From Breznakibacter xylanolyticus (GTDB lineage: Bacteria; Bacteroidota; Bacteroidia; Bacteroidales; Marinilabiliaceae): a stretch of 49,463 nucleotides of DNA. The translations under genes were made by a program, and so were the position numbers. Below the pieces are notes generated by a model. It saw nothing but the letters and a program-made list of their open reading frames with translations. It ran no database searches and was not told the DNA's origin. Shown here piece by piece: positions 26,076 through 35,567 of the stretch; the stretch's first letter is position 1; each line of letters starts with the position of its first letter. The DNA is taken from contig NZ_QKZK01000029.1 in NCBI RefSeq assembly GCF_003254275.1, positions 1 to 49,463 on the forward strand. Reading direction: 5' to 3'.

Positions 26076-26106
26076 CAAAAAAGGCCACCAACAAATGGCA
26101 GCCTTC
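26076..26106 (-). terminator. Terminator of the chemoreceptor gene
   Basis: On the minus strand, AGGCTGCCA and TGGTGGCCT form a 9-bp stem with two G-U pairs, followed by TTTTTTGTG. It lies about 22 bp after the chemoreceptor stop. Confidence 0.7.
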
Positions 26107-26127
26107 ATCAAATTCAATTTAAATCGA

Positions 26128-28014
26128 TCAATAGGTTTCGTATGACTCCCGGTCATCCAACCCCAAATCGATAATCATCTTGTTCTCCCTCTGAACGTGC
26201 GGACGACTTAACTCACACGACTCGTCCTCATCGCCCTCCTCGTCGTGATGGTTACTAACCATATTTCGACCGGCATAATCAGCTTCTGAAGCACTAAATG
26301 CCGAAATAGCAGAGAACAATTTGCGCGATAATTGATCCAAATCCTTGGCTGCAGTACTAATTTCTTCTGCATTAGTCGCATTGCGTTGCGTCACGTTATT
26401 CAATTGTTGCAGTGCGCTATTAATTTGTTCTACCCCTGTAACCTGCTCCATCGATGCCACCGTAATCTCCTGCACCAAACTGGCCGTTTTTTCAATTTCA
26501 GGAGTGATGGTATCAATCAAATTGGTCGCAACATCGCTCGAATCGATGGCCACAGCAGATACTTTGGTAATTTCCTGCGCTGCCTCCTGGCTACGCTCAG
26601 CTAAATTCCGAACCTCACTGGCAACGACTGCAAAACCACGTCCTTCTTGCCCGGCGCGAGCCGCCTCAACTGCCGCATTCAACGCCAGTATATTGGTCTG
26701 AAAGGCAATATCCTTAATTACCAAAATCTTATCGGTAATCTCTTTCAGATGCTGAGCGGCAATTTTTGAACTCTCGTTACTGATTTTCATCCCCTCGGCC
26801 GTTTTAGCTGCAATGGACTGGGTTTCCTTGGCATTCTCGTTGTTTTGCTGAATGTTGGCATGCATCTCCTGCATTGATGAAGAAACCTCCTCTGCCGATG
26901 CAGCCTGTTCCGTGGCTCCTTCGGCCAATTCAGTGGCCTCGCGATTCAACTTATCACTGGCATTCACAATTAGCGCAGCACTCTGAGTGATGTCGCTCAC
27001 CATGGTTCTCAAGTTCTCAGTCATTTTATTCAGAGCGGCACCCAAACGACCTATTTCATCCTTTCGGTCAATATTCATGGTCACCGACAAGTCACCTGCT
27101 GCAACCATCTCTGCCAGTTCGATGCTGGTATTTATCGGTTTACTGATGGCATTGGCCAGAAAATAGATCAAGAACAAACCCAAGGCGATAATAACCACTA
27201 TAACAATCAATTGTAAATCGCGCTGAAAACGCATAATCCCGGTGATATGATCCCCCAAAACCATAATTTGATCAAGCCCGATATCCGATGACGCACGCAC
27301 CTCCCACAGCACGTTTTTAGCATCTTCAAAATTTTTCAACTCTGCCAATCGCATCGATTGATACTGATTCAACATATTAACGCCATATTCAGCCGCTTCG
27401 CTGATATCAGAGGTCCCCCCCTGAGCGATGGCCTGCAACAATGGAATTTGATTTCTCATTGAAACGCCATCACGCTGCTCTTCATAAGTTTTAATAGCAA
27501 ATGCCACAGCATTAAGCTTTGCGGCACTCCCTACTTGCGATGAAGCGTTGATAGCCATCATCGATTTGGTAAAATCACCCTTTATTCTGACATAATCCTT
27601 TGCCGTAGCCTCATAAGCCTCGCGGCTGTTCTTGTAAGCTAAAGCGTAATTACGCAACAATTCAAGATTGACCCCTTTGGTGGCCAACTCTGCTTCACGC
27701 CCTTTCATATAAATACTCAGCTTCAACAATGCCTCATTCATCTTATCAAATGAGATATGTTGACGCGTTGCATAAAAATTATTGGATGTGAAATCAAACG
27801 ACCTGGCGTATTCGCTTGATTCTTGCCAAAAACGCATCACCTTACTGGCTTCGTTAACCGAAGGGATATGTATATCGGACATCTCCTTAGTACTTTGCGT
27901 AATACGATATAAATTAAACAACAACACAGCCCCGGTAATGACAGATATCCCAATGGTTAGTAAAAAACCGCTCCCTATTTTTTTCCTGATTTTCAGGTCT
28001 TTCCAACGTGTCAT
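26128..28014 (-). CDS. Methyl-accepting chemotaxis protein (transmembrane chemoreceptor)
   Basis: A 628-residue chemoreceptor. TM1 is at about residues 12-34, a helical periplasmic sensor (four-helix-bundle type) at about 35-265, and TM2 at about 268-290. A HAMP domain ([20 protein letters not shown]) and a long cytoplasmic hairpin with the conserved tip [20 protein letters not shown] follow. After the signalling domain comes an acidic flexible tail ([13 protein letters not shown]) ending in SYETY. This fits the x-aromatic-x-x-aromatic pentapeptide that tethers CheR/CheB. It is divergent from an orphan sugar-binding lipoprotein, and a CheW gene lies 4.2 kb away. The ligand may be presented by that binding protein (inference). 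Confidence 0.93.
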   Translation of the reverse strand: MTRWKDLKIRKKIGSGFLLTIGISVITGAVLLFNLYRITQSTKEMSDIHIPSVNEASKVMRFWQESSEYARSFDFTSNNFYATRQHISFDKMNEALLKLSIYMKGREAELATKGVNLELLRNYALAYKNSREAYEATAKDYVRIKGDFTKSMMAINASSQVGSAAKLNAVAFAIKTYEEQRDGVSMRNQIPLLQAIAQGGTSDISEAAEYGVNMLNQYQSMRLAELKNFEDAKNVLWEVRASSDIGLDQIMVLGDHITGIMRFQRDLQLIVIVVIIALGLFLIYFLANAISKPINTSIELAEMVAAGDLSVTMNIDRKDEIGRLGAALNKMTENLRTMVSDITQSAALIVNASDKLNREATELAEGATEQAASAEEVSSSMQEMHANIQQNNENAKETQSIAAKTAEGMKISNESSKIAAQHLKEITDKILVIKDIAFQTNILALNAAVEAARAGQEGRGFAVVASEVRNLAERSQEAAQEITKVSAVAIDSSDVATNLIDTITPEIEKTASLVQEITVASMEQVTGVEQINSALQQLNNVTQRNATNAEEISTAAKDLDQLSRKLFSAISAFSASEADYAGRNMVSNHHDEEGDEDESCELSRPHVQRENKMIIDLGLDDRESYETY

Positions 28015-28072
28015 GAGGTTTATGAATTTGAAGATTTGTTAATGATATCCACTCATACGAAATTAACACATT

Positions 28073-28087
28073 ATGGTTATAAACCAT
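28073..28087. promoter_or_regulatory. Dyad in the chemoreceptor/binding-protein divergent region
   Basis: ATGGTT-ATA-AACCAT is a perfect 6-bp inverted repeat, 58 bp upstream of the chemoreceptor start and 130 bp upstream of the binding-protein start. It is a candidate shared operator. Confidence 0.3.
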
Positions 28088-28216
28088 CAAAAAAGTTTAA
28101 TAATTGTGCAATCGAACACAATAAATATAGCACCATCTGAACTCTTTTTCTTAAATTTAACACATCATCCATACACTTCGCTCAACCAAAATTTATACAC
28201 ACATAATCAACAACTT

Positions 28217-29233
28217 ATGAAAAGATTTTTGGCTTTTTCTCAGAAAATACTGCTTCTTGTCATCACAATCCTGGTTTTGGCCGGCTGCGGCAAGAAAGAA
28301 AAAATAAAAATCGGCTACCTCTATCCATCCGAACAATTCCCCCGATTCATCAAAGAAGGGAATTTCATTACCGAACGACTCAGGCAACTGGGTGTTGAAC
28401 CTATCGTAATGAGTGGCGAAGACAACGATGCCATTCAAATACAAAACGGCATCAAAATGCTCGACAAAGGGGTTGACATGCTCATCATTGCCGCACTCAA
28501 CGGTGCCACCATCGCACCATTGGTACGCGAAGCACACAGCCGCGGAGTGCCGGTAATGGCTTACAACCGTCTGATAAGCAACGTTGAGTACGACGTTTTT
28601 TTCACAGGTAACAATGAAGAGATTGGACGAATTTTTTGCGACATCGCACTGACCCGAAAACCAACCGGTAACTATGTCATCTTAGCCGGCGACCGTTTTG
28701 ACCGTAATGGCGTTGAACTTAAAGCCGCCATCGACACCATTTTGGCACCACACGTTGCCAAAGGGGACATCAACATTATTTACGAATCTTACATCGAAAA
28801 CTGGAACCGGGAAATTGCAGCTAAAGAAATAGATCAGGTCATCTCATCGTTCGGCACTGACATCGACGTGATCCTTGCAGGAAGCGACCCAATGGCCGAT
28901 GGGGTCATCGAAACCCTCGATAAATATGGCATGACAGGCAAGGTGGTTCTTCTGGGTCAAGATGCCGATATATACGCCGTTAAACACATCCTTAACGATA
29001 AGCAAACCGCCACGGTTTACCACCCGTATAAAACACTGGGTTACAAAGCGGCTGAATTAGCTGTGGACATTGTCAACAAAAAGAATATCAAGTCGCAAAT
29101 CAACGCCACGACATTTAACGGGCTGGTTGACATACCAACCGTACAGGTCAAATCAGTTGTCATTACCAAAGAAAACGTCGAAAAAGAACTCATTGAAGTG
29201 GGTGAATACTCATGGGATCAACTCAATGATTGA
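28217..29233 (+). CDS. Periplasmic sugar-binding lipoprotein (XylF/RbsB-like), orphan
   Basis: A 338-residue type I periplasmic binding protein. A signal peptide with lipobox LAGC puts the lipid-anchored Cys at residue 24. The body follows the D-xylose-binding (XylF-like) pattern: KIGYLYPSEQFPRFIKEGNF, VDMLIIAALNGATIAPLVRE, VPVMAYNRLI, NYVILAGDRFDRNG, ILAGSDPMADG, VVLLGQDADIYAVKHI and TVYHPYKTLGYKAAELAVDI. No ABC permease or ATPase gene is near. It is transcribed away from a chemoreceptor gene, so it may serve sensing rather than uptake (inference). ATG 28217 is chosen because the signal peptide starts there; upstream in-frame sequence is AT-rich leader. Confidence 0.87.
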   Translation: MKRFLAFSQKILLLVITILVLAGCGKKEKIKIGYLYPSEQFPRFIKEGNFITERLRQLGVEPIVMSGEDNDAIQIQNGIKMLDKGVDMLIIAALNGATIAPLVREAHSRGVPVMAYNRLISNVEYDVFFTGNNEEIGRIFCDIALTRKPTGNYVILAGDRFDRNGVELKAAIDTILAPHVAKGDINIIYESYIENWNREIAAKEIDQVISSFGTDIDVILAGSDPMADGVIETLDKYGMTGKVVLLGQDADIYAVKHILNDKQTATVYHPYKTLGYKAAELAVDIVNKKNIKSQINATTFNGLVDIPTVQVKSVVITKENVEKELIEVGEYSWDQLND

Positions 29234-29285
29234 CATTTCTCAACAACATTATTCGACTCAAACACGAGTTTCATACTATAGCTAA

Positions 29286-29322
29286 AAATAAAAGGAACCC
29301 CTGCTGGGTTCCTTTTTATTTT
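29286..29322. terminator. Bidirectional terminator between the binding protein and DUF4395 genes
   Basis: AAAGGAACCC and GGGTTCCTTT form a 10-bp stem around CTGCT, with an A run before and a T run after. It serves both convergent genes. Confidence 0.88.
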
Positions 29323-29331
29323 TTAAGCAAA

Positions 29332-29775
29332 TCATGCCAGTTTTTTAAAGGGGTGCACCATCCAATGGTAAAGATAACATCCCACACAAAAATTTACAAT
29401 GGCTTCCAACAATGCCAGAACAACCATCGCAAACACTGCAGTCATACTCAAATAGAACTCACCAACGAACGATAACACCAAAATGAGCATCACAAAAGCC
29501 AATCCCAATCGCGCTGCAAACATTTTGGGGGCTTTATCAGTCATTGTCGATATCAAACCCACCCGTTGAGACAACCAACCAGACAAGCCCATCAATGGAC
29601 TCCATCGACCAAAATCAAAGCCCCGCAAAAAGAAATCGGCCAACAGCAACATCAAGATCCAATGCCACTGCAACCAAGCCCAACCCAACAACAGCAGCAC
29701 CACAAAAACCGCATTCACTCGAGGCAAATGTGATGGCACTCTATCAAACGATACAGGACAAATAATGCGTTTCAT
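29332..29775 (-). CDS. DUF4395-like membrane protein
   Basis: A 147-residue inner-membrane protein of unknown function. It resembles the DUF4395 family: an N-terminal CPVSFDRVPSHLPRVNA, about four hydrophobic helices (near 20-50, 85-105, 108-130), and a C-terminal FCVGCYLYHWMVHPFKK with two cysteines separated by two residues. Family members often occur near thiol or sulfur metabolism genes, but no such neighbour is visible here. Confidence 0.75.
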   Translation of the reverse strand: MKRIICPVSFDRVPSHLPRVNAVFVVLLLLGWAWLQWHWILMLLLADFFLRGFDFGRWSPLMGLSGWLSQRVGLISTMTDKAPKMFAARLGLAFVMLILVLSFVGEFYLSMTAVFAMVVLALLEAIVNFCVGCYLYHWMVHPFKKLA

Positions 29776-29952
29776 AATATCAGTTTTAAGATTTATTCAT
29801 CTCTTTATCCAAAGATATACAACAAACACCATTCCCTCCTCACAAATCAATCATTTTATTCACACTAAAAGGAAATGAGAAAAACAAATAAACACAACAA
29901 AAACTTAAAATTCAAATAAATACAAAACACACTAAAAGACGGGAAAAATAAT

Positions 29953-29987
29953 AAAAAAAGGGCATCCAAACGGACACCCTTGTGTAA
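29953..29987 (-). terminator. Terminator of the carboxyltransferase gene
   Basis: On the minus strand, GGGTGTCC and GGATGCCC pair (two G-U pairs) and are followed by TTTTTTATTATTTTT. It starts about 20 bp after the stop codon. Confidence 0.7.
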
Positions 29988-30003
29988 AAACCTTTAATAC
30001 AAA

Positions 30004-31725
30004 TTACCACCATTGATACAGTCCCTCGATCAAACGAGCCTCTTTCTCTTCGGGTGACAATGCCAAATATTTGTTGCGTTCAGCCTCAAAAGCTCGCTGA
30101 CGCTCCTCTTCTTCTTCAGCAATCCGACGTCCATGGTCGGCGTGCACTTTATCGAGCAGGAACTTATTGGCCACTGTGGGAAACAATTCCAACAACAACT
30201 CCTCTTTCTCATTATTAGCCAATTTCACATCGTCACCATACTCAGGAAACGAAGGGTTGGCCTGTTTTTGATAATTCGCAGTGTTATAAGGGATTTCCTC
30301 ACGCGTACCGGCAATTTTCAAACGAAACTCGGGATCAACCGGGATAGGTGTTTTTCCATAAGACCCTTTCACCAGGTTGACAAACTGAATGGAATTATTG
30401 GTATAAAATGGTTTTCCATTTTTTTCGTCAATCACACAGTTTACAGCCTGAGCCCCAACAATCTGGCTGGTAGGTGTCACCAACGGAGGACAACCGGCTG
30501 CCAAACGAACGGTAGGAATCACCTGCAACACGCGGGGCAACAAATGTTCCTGCTTCAACTGCTTAAGCTGAGCCAACATATTGGTGTACATCCCCCCGGG
30601 AACCTCTGCAAACTTCACCATTTCATCAGGATCGGGGAAGTTGAAATACTTATCAATCTTACCGCACACCTCCAATAAAGCGGCCTCGTTGTCGGCTTTG
30701 GCATATTCAATGGCATCATCAAACAACTTGTCGATATGAGCAGGCAACTTGTCCTTGGTGATATCAAACTCGATGGGGAAAACTTTATAACTATCAATAT
30801 CAGCCATCTCCTGACGGATTTCTTTCAACAGCTTATTGATACGTACCGTCACATCGAGATTCACATTGGTTTCGATGCCTAACTTATTACAAAAAATCTG
30901 TATCAATTCAAATGCAGGAGCTGCGGGACCACCCGCGAAATTCAACAACGCCGTATCTACAATATCTACTCCGTTAATGATGGCCATCAAAGCAGCTCCC
31001 AAGCCGTAACCGGGGGTACAGTGAGTGTGGAAATCAATGGGAATTTTCACATGTTGCTTAAATGCCTTTATGATTTGCCCAGCCTTACGAGGAGGCACCA
31101 AACCGGCCATATCTTTTAGCGTGATCATATCAGCACCCAAGGCTTCCAATTCCTTGGCCATCTTCACGAAATAATCAATGGTAAAAATAGCCTTGGGCAG
31201 AGGCTTACCTTTCAAAAAGGCGAGAATCCTTTCTTTTTTAGTAAACTTGGGATCCACGGTATAACACACCACACAATCAGCCAAACCGCCGTTCTCTTTC
31301 ACATACTTGATGGTCGACTTGATATTGCTGGTATCATTGAGCGCATCAAAAATACGCATGATCGAAATCCCGGTTTGCACCGCATTGCGGTTAAACCCCT
31401 CGATTACCTCCTCGGGATAAGGGTTATAGCCAAAAAGGTTACGTCCGCGCGACAAGGCCGTTAAGTGCGACACATTGCCAATTTCCTTCTTGATTTTTTC
31501 CAGGCGAAGCCAAGGATCTTCATTCAAATAACGCATGATGGAATCGGGCACAGCACCTCCCCACACCTCAAGCGCATAAAAACCGGCCTCCTTATACAAA
31601 GGCAATACCCGATCAATTTGGACTTGCTTCATGCGGGTGGCAAACAATGATTGCTGACCGTCCCGTAGGGTGACATCGCGGATTAATAGTTTTCGGCTCA
31701 TTTCTACTGTGTTTTGTGTTTTCAT
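30004..31725 (-). CDS. Carboxyltransferase subunit (oxaloacetate decarboxylase alpha / pyruvate carboxylase B type), no biotin domain
   Basis: A 573-residue TIM-barrel carboxyltransferase followed by the PYC/OADA domain. Key motifs are RDVTLRDGQQSLFATRMK near the N-terminus (metal-binding Asp), ADMITLKDMAGLVPPRKA with the carboxylated Lys, and PIDFHTHCTPGYGLGAAL with metal-binding histidines. The C-terminus is a charged helix (EEEEERQRAFEAERNKYL) ending in LYQWW. There is no biotin-attachment AMKM motif, so the biotin carrier must be a separate protein. It may be part of an oxaloacetate or methylmalonyl-CoA decarboxylase or a split pyruvate carboxylase. No partner subunits are adjacent. Confidence 0.85.
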   Translation of the reverse strand: MKTQNTVEMSRKLLIRDVTLRDGQQSLFATRMKQVQIDRVLPLYKEAGFYALEVWGGAVPDSIMRYLNEDPWLRLEKIKKEIGNVSHLTALSRGRNLFGYNPYPEEVIEGFNRNAVQTGISIMRIFDALNDTSNIKSTIKYVKENGGLADCVVCYTVDPKFTKKERILAFLKGKPLPKAIFTIDYFVKMAKELEALGADMITLKDMAGLVPPRKAGQIIKAFKQHVKIPIDFHTHCTPGYGLGAALMAIINGVDIVDTALLNFAGGPAAPAFELIQIFCNKLGIETNVNLDVTVRINKLLKEIRQEMADIDSYKVFPIEFDITKDKLPAHIDKLFDDAIEYAKADNEAALLEVCGKIDKYFNFPDPDEMVKFAEVPGGMYTNMLAQLKQLKQEHLLPRVLQVIPTVRLAAGCPPLVTPTSQIVGAQAVNCVIDEKNGKPFYTNNSIQFVNLVKGSYGKTPIPVDPEFRLKIAGTREEIPYNTANYQKQANPSFPEYGDDVKLANNEKEELLLELFPTVANKFLLDKVHADHGRRIAEEEEERQRAFEAERNKYLALSPEEKEARLIEGLYQWW

Positions 31726-32219
31726 GAAAATTTCTGCAAAAATGGGTTATTTATTCCCGTTTTGGAAAAAACCCGATATGTTATAAAATACTTTTCTTCA
31801 AAATTAATATCAATTTACACTCTTATACATTCAAAAACATCAATCACCCCTATTTTTCAATATTCTATGATTGATGATTGACATTAAATACAAAAATCAC
31901 CATGCCGACAGGCTGGCCATTTAGTGTTAAAACTAACCAATATAAAATCCATTCAAAAAATAGAACAACAAACAATTAAGAATAGTTCTCTTTAAAGAAA
32001 AAAATCAAAGGCCTACACACATAAAAAAACCTGCATTTCAGAGACCAACGTCTCCTACTCTGCAGGTTTTTTACGTGAACGAAAATCATTCACAGAGGCT
32101 TAGTTGTTTGGTTAGGGTAAAAAAAACAAAGGCCAAATTAGATTAGGATCAGAAAGGGTTGATGTAATCAAAAAAAGGTCAAAGTAAGTTAGGAAAGGGA
32201 GATAAAAAACAGGGCTTGG
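31726..32219. other. AT-rich intergenic region without a recognised gene
   Basis: 494 bp between the carboxyltransferase start and cheW stop. It holds the upstream region of the carboxyltransferase and the cheW terminator. Another hairpin, GTGAA...TTCAC, lies near 32075-32092, then A-rich DNA up to the cheW stop. No convincing reading frame was seen on either strand. Confidence 0.6.
32024..32073 (-). terminator. Strong two-tiered hairpin, cheW terminator
   Basis: AAAAAACCTGCA (32024-32035) is fully complementary to TGCAGGTTTTTT (32061-32072). Inside lies a second stem, GAGAC-CAAC-GTCTC. It can terminate in both directions. On the minus strand it is 147 bp after the cheW stop, which is long, so a small RNA end is an alternative. 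Confidence 0.75.
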
Positions 32220-32714
32220 TTAAGCTATGTAAGATTTAGTAGGTTGCGAAACTTGCTTGAGCACATTGGGCATGGCCAAAAATTTTTCGGGGTTCACCAC
32301 AAACAGATGAGAATTGTGATATTTAACGACCCCATCTACACACATGGGATTGATATGCGTATCGTAACTAAATGGGATAGGCATGATATCCTTGGTATCC
32401 AACTCAAGAACTTCATCAACAGAGAACACACTTGCTGCTAACATATTGTGTCCTGATTTACCCGGTGTTTCAAAAACAATAACCGTATGGTTGTGTCTCT
32501 TGCCACTCTTGTTGAGAAAGAGCTTACAATGCGCATCAATCAATGGCACCACTTTGCCACGAAGACTAATATTTCCGGCATAGGGCTGTGAAGGGTCGCA
32601 ATTACTGCTGTAGTATTGATGAAACAACACTTCCCGAACATTTTTAATGTTGATGGCGAAATACTCTTTTCCAACGGAGAAGGTAAGGCATGAGATTTTT
32701 TCCATGGGTTTCAT
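32220..32714 (-). CDS. cheW: CheW-like chemotaxis coupling protein
   Basis: A 164-residue single CheW domain that links chemoreceptors to the CheA kinase in the cytoplasmic signalling array. Conserved stretches are CLTFSVGKEYFAINIKNVRE at the N-terminus, YAGNISLRGKVVPLIDAHCK in the middle, and LDTKDIMPIPFS followed by MCVDGVVKYHNSHLFVVNPE at the end. Length and layout are normal. It is the only other chemotaxis gene in the window besides the receptor 4.2 kb away; cheA, cheY, cheR and cheB are not visible. ATG 32705 (MEKISCL) is an alternative start. Confidence 0.9.
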   Translation of the reverse strand: MKPMEKISCLTFSVGKEYFAINIKNVREVLFHQYYSSNCDPSQPYAGNISLRGKVVPLIDAHCKLFLNKSGKRHNHTVIVFETPGKSGHNMLAASVFSVDEVLELDTKDIMPIPFSYDTHINPMCVDGVVKYHNSHLFVVNPEKFLAMPNVLKQVSQPTKSYIA

Positions 32715-32945
32715 TTTTTAAGGTTAATCATCTTGTTTTCTACATTGCTAAGATAGGGTATGCCTACGGGATGACGTTAGCCATATTGTTTGATTCTACC
32801 CCGCACCAACAGGGGGTTTTATTAACCCTTTCGGGGGGGAGGAGACCAACAAATTAGGCGTGCTATTTCACAAGAGAACTGACCTTCAAAACCATAGAAA
32901 AAAAACGACACAACTTAAAAAAAACACAAAAGCTGTTGACGTTTC

Positions 32946-32988
32946 AAAAAAATGAAGCCATCACAATGCAGATGTTTAAGATGGCTTC
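32946..32988 (-). terminator. Terminator of the second TonB-dependent receptor gene
   Basis: GAAGCCATC (32954-32962) pairs with GATGGCTTC (32980-32988). On the minus strand the stem is followed by ATTTTTTTG. It starts five bases after the receptor stop codon. Confidence 0.85.
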
Positions 32989-32992
32989 AACA

Positions 32993-35434
32993 TCAAAAAG
33001 CAACCGTCAACTGAACATTTAACCGACGCGATGTCAAATAATTAGGCACTGCATACTGACGATTACTAACATCAGTGACCCAATAATAGGAAATGGTGTT
33101 ATTGATATCAAACAGATTGAATACCTCCACACCAATCCACATCTTTTTTAACCAATGAGCATTAACCCCTTCCCGTTGACGGATCAACTCCTTTGAAAAA
33201 CCGATGTCAGCACGACGATAGGGGGGGGTGCGGAAGGTGGCCAAATAACGTTGGGAACGAGGTGGTCCAAAAGGCAACCCCGTGCCGAACAGCAAATTGA
33301 GATGCACTTTGAATGAAGGATTATTGGGCAGATAATCCTGAAAGAACAACGCAAAGTTCACCCGTTGATCCGATGGGCGCGGGATATACCCCGGATATAC
33401 TGCTGTTTGCGCCCCATCGTCCTGACGAACAAGACGAACATCGTCACGAATATTCTCCTCAGTCTGCATGATGCTTAACGAAGCCCATGATTCGATGCCC
33501 TTCACAAACTCGCCATTGAGCTTAAAGTCAATGCCGGTGGCATAACCATCAGCATCGTTTTGGGCTGAGTAGCGAATGCGAACATTATCGACCTGATAGG
33601 ACACTAAATTACTGAGATGCTTATAATACAACTCGGTGGTCAATTTGAACGGGCGCCCCCAAGCATTAAAAAACCAATCGCCCCCGGCCACATAATGAAC
33701 AGATTTCTGTGCTCTTAACTCGTCATTAAATTTTCCGTCGCTATTCCGCATCTCCTTATAAAAAGGAGGCTGATAATAAATGCCGGTGGCCAGCCGAAAC
33801 AGCATCCGGGTTGCTCCCCCCGGCACATACTGAACATTGAACCGGGGACTGCACAACCACTCCCTGTTCAAATCCCAGTACTGTCCGCGCACGCCATATT
33901 TGACCGACATTTGCCCACGTCCCAAGGGGAACGACCAATTGTCCATCGCAAAGGCGGTCATGCGTGCCGATTGGGTTTGATATTGGCCGTGCGTGCCATC
34001 AAACACCGATACCACCTTGCCAGAGTAAGGCAACGAGTAACCGGCAGAATCGCGCAATTCCCACTCGTTCACGTTATCGCGAAAACGCTCAGATTGCACC
34101 TTCGCTTCCCAGCTCAGCACGTGACGTCCATATTGATGGGTGCCTCGCAAAGCAGCATTGGCCACTTGTCCGGATAAATCGTTTCGGGCATGCAGCAGAT
34201 AACTTCCAATTCCGATTCCGGTCATGGGCTCATCAGACGATGCTTCGCCGTTCACCGGATCGAGATCGTGCAACCGGTATTGCCCCAATATGTCAAATGC
34301 CTCCTCCTCGAAGGTACGAAAGGCCGAAAGGGTCAATTTATATTGACTGTTGTCGCGATGATGGTTTACAGCCAGGGCACCAAACCCCGTCTGAAAGAGA
34401 TCTTTCTCCTGACCTTCAAAATAGATGGTCAACCGTTTCACCTCGCTCATGGTGCCAAAAGAGGTTTCCCGATCGGTGGGAATGAATTCATAGCTGTTTT
34501 GCGAATAATTCACCAACCCATCGACCGACCATTGGTCACTGATTTTAAAATGCAACAACGACTGCACATCGACAAAGGTGGGAGAATAATCGCCCTTGGT
34601 ATCAAGACTACCCAACAGATAACGGTTGGTTTTGTAACGCACGCCCGAGAGATGACTCCAACGTCCGTTTTTCGACATCCCCTCCAAATACGCCGATGCC
34701 CCCAAAAGACTGGCCTGGGCTCCGGCAGCAAACGACGTGGGCTGCTTGTAGCGAATATCGAGAGCCGAGGAGAGCTTGTCGCCATACGACACATCAAACC
34801 CCCCGGGCGAGAACTGAATGGACGACACCATGTCGGGATTGGCAAAACTCAATCCCTCCTGCTGTCCCGAGCGCACCAAAAACGGCCGATACACCTCAAT
34901 GCCATTCACGTACACCAGGTTCTCGTCGTAGTTGCCCCCTCTCACCCGATACTGGGAACTCAACTCGTTGTTGCTGGCCACACCAATCTGGCTCTTCACC
35001 AATCCCTCGACCGACTTACCGGCCGCATCGGGCAACAAAGTGGTTAAGTTGGGATCGATGCGGGTAAAAGTGCCGTTGCCGCGCTGCGTGGCGGTGACAT
35101 TCACATCGCCAATCTGCTCGGTCTTTTCATCCAAACGAATGTCAAGCAGCAACGCCAGCCCGTCGGCACTTTGAATGAGCACCTCCTTTCCTTCGTACCC
35201 GATGGCCGACACCACAATGACCAATGGAAACGACCGGGTGGTATAAAACGAGAACGCCCCCGTGCCGGTAGTGGTACTCCCTTGCTGGCTTTCTTTCACC
35301 ATCACCGTGACATATTCGAGTGGTTCCCCCAGGCGGTTCTTCACCACACCGTGAACCTGATGCCGCACCTGTGCCTGAACGCTCGACCACGACAGCATCA
35401 ACAACATTATATATAGGAGTCGATTGAAATACAT
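32993..35434 (-). CDS. TonB-dependent outer-membrane receptor with carboxypeptidase-like domain
   Basis: An 813-residue TonB-dependent receptor. A signal peptide (MYFNRLLYIMLLMLSWSSVQ-AQ) is followed by a carboxypeptidase-D regulatory-like domain to about residue 105 (HGVVKNRLGEPLEYVTVMVK). The plug domain has SSQYRVRGGNYDENLVYVNG and FSPGGFDVSYGDKLSSALDI, then a barrel ends in RRLNVQLTVAF. No SusD gene, riboswitch or transport partner is adjacent, so the substrate is unknown. On the minus strand a CATTTTTGC near 35455-35447 resembles a -7 box and would give a very short leader. Confidence 0.88.
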   Translation of the reverse strand: MYFNRLLYIMLLMLSWSSVQAQVRHQVHGVVKNRLGEPLEYVTVMVKESQQGSTTTGTGAFSFYTTRSFPLVIVVSAIGYEGKEVLIQSADGLALLLDIRLDEKTEQIGDVNVTATQRGNGTFTRIDPNLTTLLPDAAGKSVEGLVKSQIGVASNNELSSQYRVRGGNYDENLVYVNGIEVYRPFLVRSGQQEGLSFANPDMVSSIQFSPGGFDVSYGDKLSSALDIRYKQPTSFAAGAQASLLGASAYLEGMSKNGRWSHLSGVRYKTNRYLLGSLDTKGDYSPTFVDVQSLLHFKISDQWSVDGLVNYSQNSYEFIPTDRETSFGTMSEVKRLTIYFEGQEKDLFQTGFGALAVNHHRDNSQYKLTLSAFRTFEEEAFDILGQYRLHDLDPVNGEASSDEPMTGIGIGSYLLHARNDLSGQVANAALRGTHQYGRHVLSWEAKVQSERFRDNVNEWELRDSAGYSLPYSGKVVSVFDGTHGQYQTQSARMTAFAMDNWSFPLGRGQMSVKYGVRGQYWDLNREWLCSPRFNVQYVPGGATRMLFRLATGIYYQPPFYKEMRNSDGKFNDELRAQKSVHYVAGGDWFFNAWGRPFKLTTELYYKHLSNLVSYQVDNVRIRYSAQNDADGYATGIDFKLNGEFVKGIESWASLSIMQTEENIRDDVRLVRQDDGAQTAVYPGYIPRPSDQRVNFALFFQDYLPNNPSFKVHLNLLFGTGLPFGPPRSQRYLATFRTPPYRRADIGFSKELIRQREGVNAHWLKKMWIGVEVFNLFDINNTISYYWVTDVSNRQYAVPNYLTSRRLNVQLTVAF

Positions 35435-35544
35435 ATCAAATTAGATTGCAAAAATGGAACGCTAAAAATAACATTTAATTGCATCGCAGACCGAAGCCCC
35501 TCGGACAATGCCATCACAGAAGAACAATTTCACACAAGAAGACT

Positions 35545-35552
35545 TACCTTTG
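35545..35552 (+). promoter_or_regulatory. -7-like element that fixes the dehydrogenase start
   Basis: TACCTTTG fits TAnnTTTG and lies 16 bp before ATG 35568. It makes the in-frame ATG at 35508 unlikely to be used. Confidence 0.45.
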
Positions 35553-35567
35553 AACCTCAAAAAACCG

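Noticed and set aside
30004-31725. Biotin-carrying pyruvate carboxylase
   Set aside because: There is no AMKM-type biotinylation motif; the C-terminus is a charged helix ending in WW.
32993-35434. Polysaccharide-utilisation locus around the second TonB-dependent receptor
   Set aside because: No SusD, glycoside hydrolase or sensor gene is adjacent.
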